From assembly GCA_001802125.1 (NCBI GenBank), contig MGZK01000023.1:1-41374 (forward strand): DNA of 41,374 nucleotides, given 5' to 3'. The translations under genes and the position numbers were made by a program. The notes under the pieces were generated by a model. The model was not told where the DNA came from and searched no databases. It saw nothing but the letters and a program-made list of their open reading frames with translations. Origin of the DNA: Geobacteraceae bacterium GWC2_55_20. GTDB lineage: Bacteria > Desulfobacterota > Desulfuromonadia > Geobacterales > Pseudopelobacteraceae. Below are positions 40,558-41,374 of the stretch, in pieces (within the stretch, counting starts at the first letter, position 1; every line of letters begins with the position of its first letter).

Positions 40558-41374
<817 letters not shown>

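Overview
The window looks like a chromosome of a Geobacter-type deltaproteobacterium (Geobacterales/Desulfuromonadales). Three things point there: the very short PilA-N pilins with the mature start FTLIELLIVVAIIGIL and an end near residue 60, followed by a separate secreted PilA-C-like gene; a PilR-type sigma-54 activator just upstream; and a flanking core of metG, ricT, holB, tmk, rnc, an M42 peptidase, an HD-GYP protein and guaB at visibly higher GC. The species cannot be named from sequence alone.

Layout. (1) 1-3130 is the type IV pilus locus: 3' end of pilR, a decayed IS630-family insertion, two tandem pilA-N genes each with its own sigma-54-type promoter candidate, a PilA-C-like gene and an intrinsic terminator. 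(2) 3181-22409 is an AT-rich plus-strand block for protein or glycan glycosylation. It opens with a giant gene for about 3733 residues holding six successive TPR plus O-GlcNAc-transferase-like (GT41/SPINDLY) modules, then a GT2-TPR-GT41 fusion carrying a seventh module, a radical SAM/methyltransferase fusion, a TMTC-like GT-C membrane protein with a TPR tail, a small methyltransferase and an ArnT/PMT-like GT-C protein. (3) 22430-29082 is a minus-strand sugar cassette: split transketolase, polytopic membrane protein, NDP-sugar epimerase/GT2 fusion and methyltransferase. (4) 29397-31989 is an ABC transporter operon (permease, TPR protein, ATPase) resembling Myxococcus PilGHI, so the glycosylation block sits between pilA and the pilGHI-like genes. 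(5) 31985-32052 is a paired palindromic element between convergent genes. (6) 32056-36494 (minus) is tmk-holB-ricT-metG, and 36642-41374 (plus) is rnc, an Elp3-like radical SAM protein, M42 peptidase, HD-GYP and guaB (cut by the window end). The two core operons diverge from back-to-back sigma-70 promoters.

Working model (inference). The Ser/Thr-rich PilA-C-like protein and/or the pilins, or another surface protein, are decorated by a cytoplasmic multi-module GT41 machine. Sugars are tailored by the epimerase, transketolase, radical SAM and methyltransferase enzymes, and lipid-linked donors are used by three GT-C-type membrane proteins. All seven GT41 modules keep the family's key His and Lys positions, so the array does not look decayed. 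The modules fall into two sequence classes in the order A-A-B-B-B'-A-A. This six-fold GT41 array is the most unusual object in the window.
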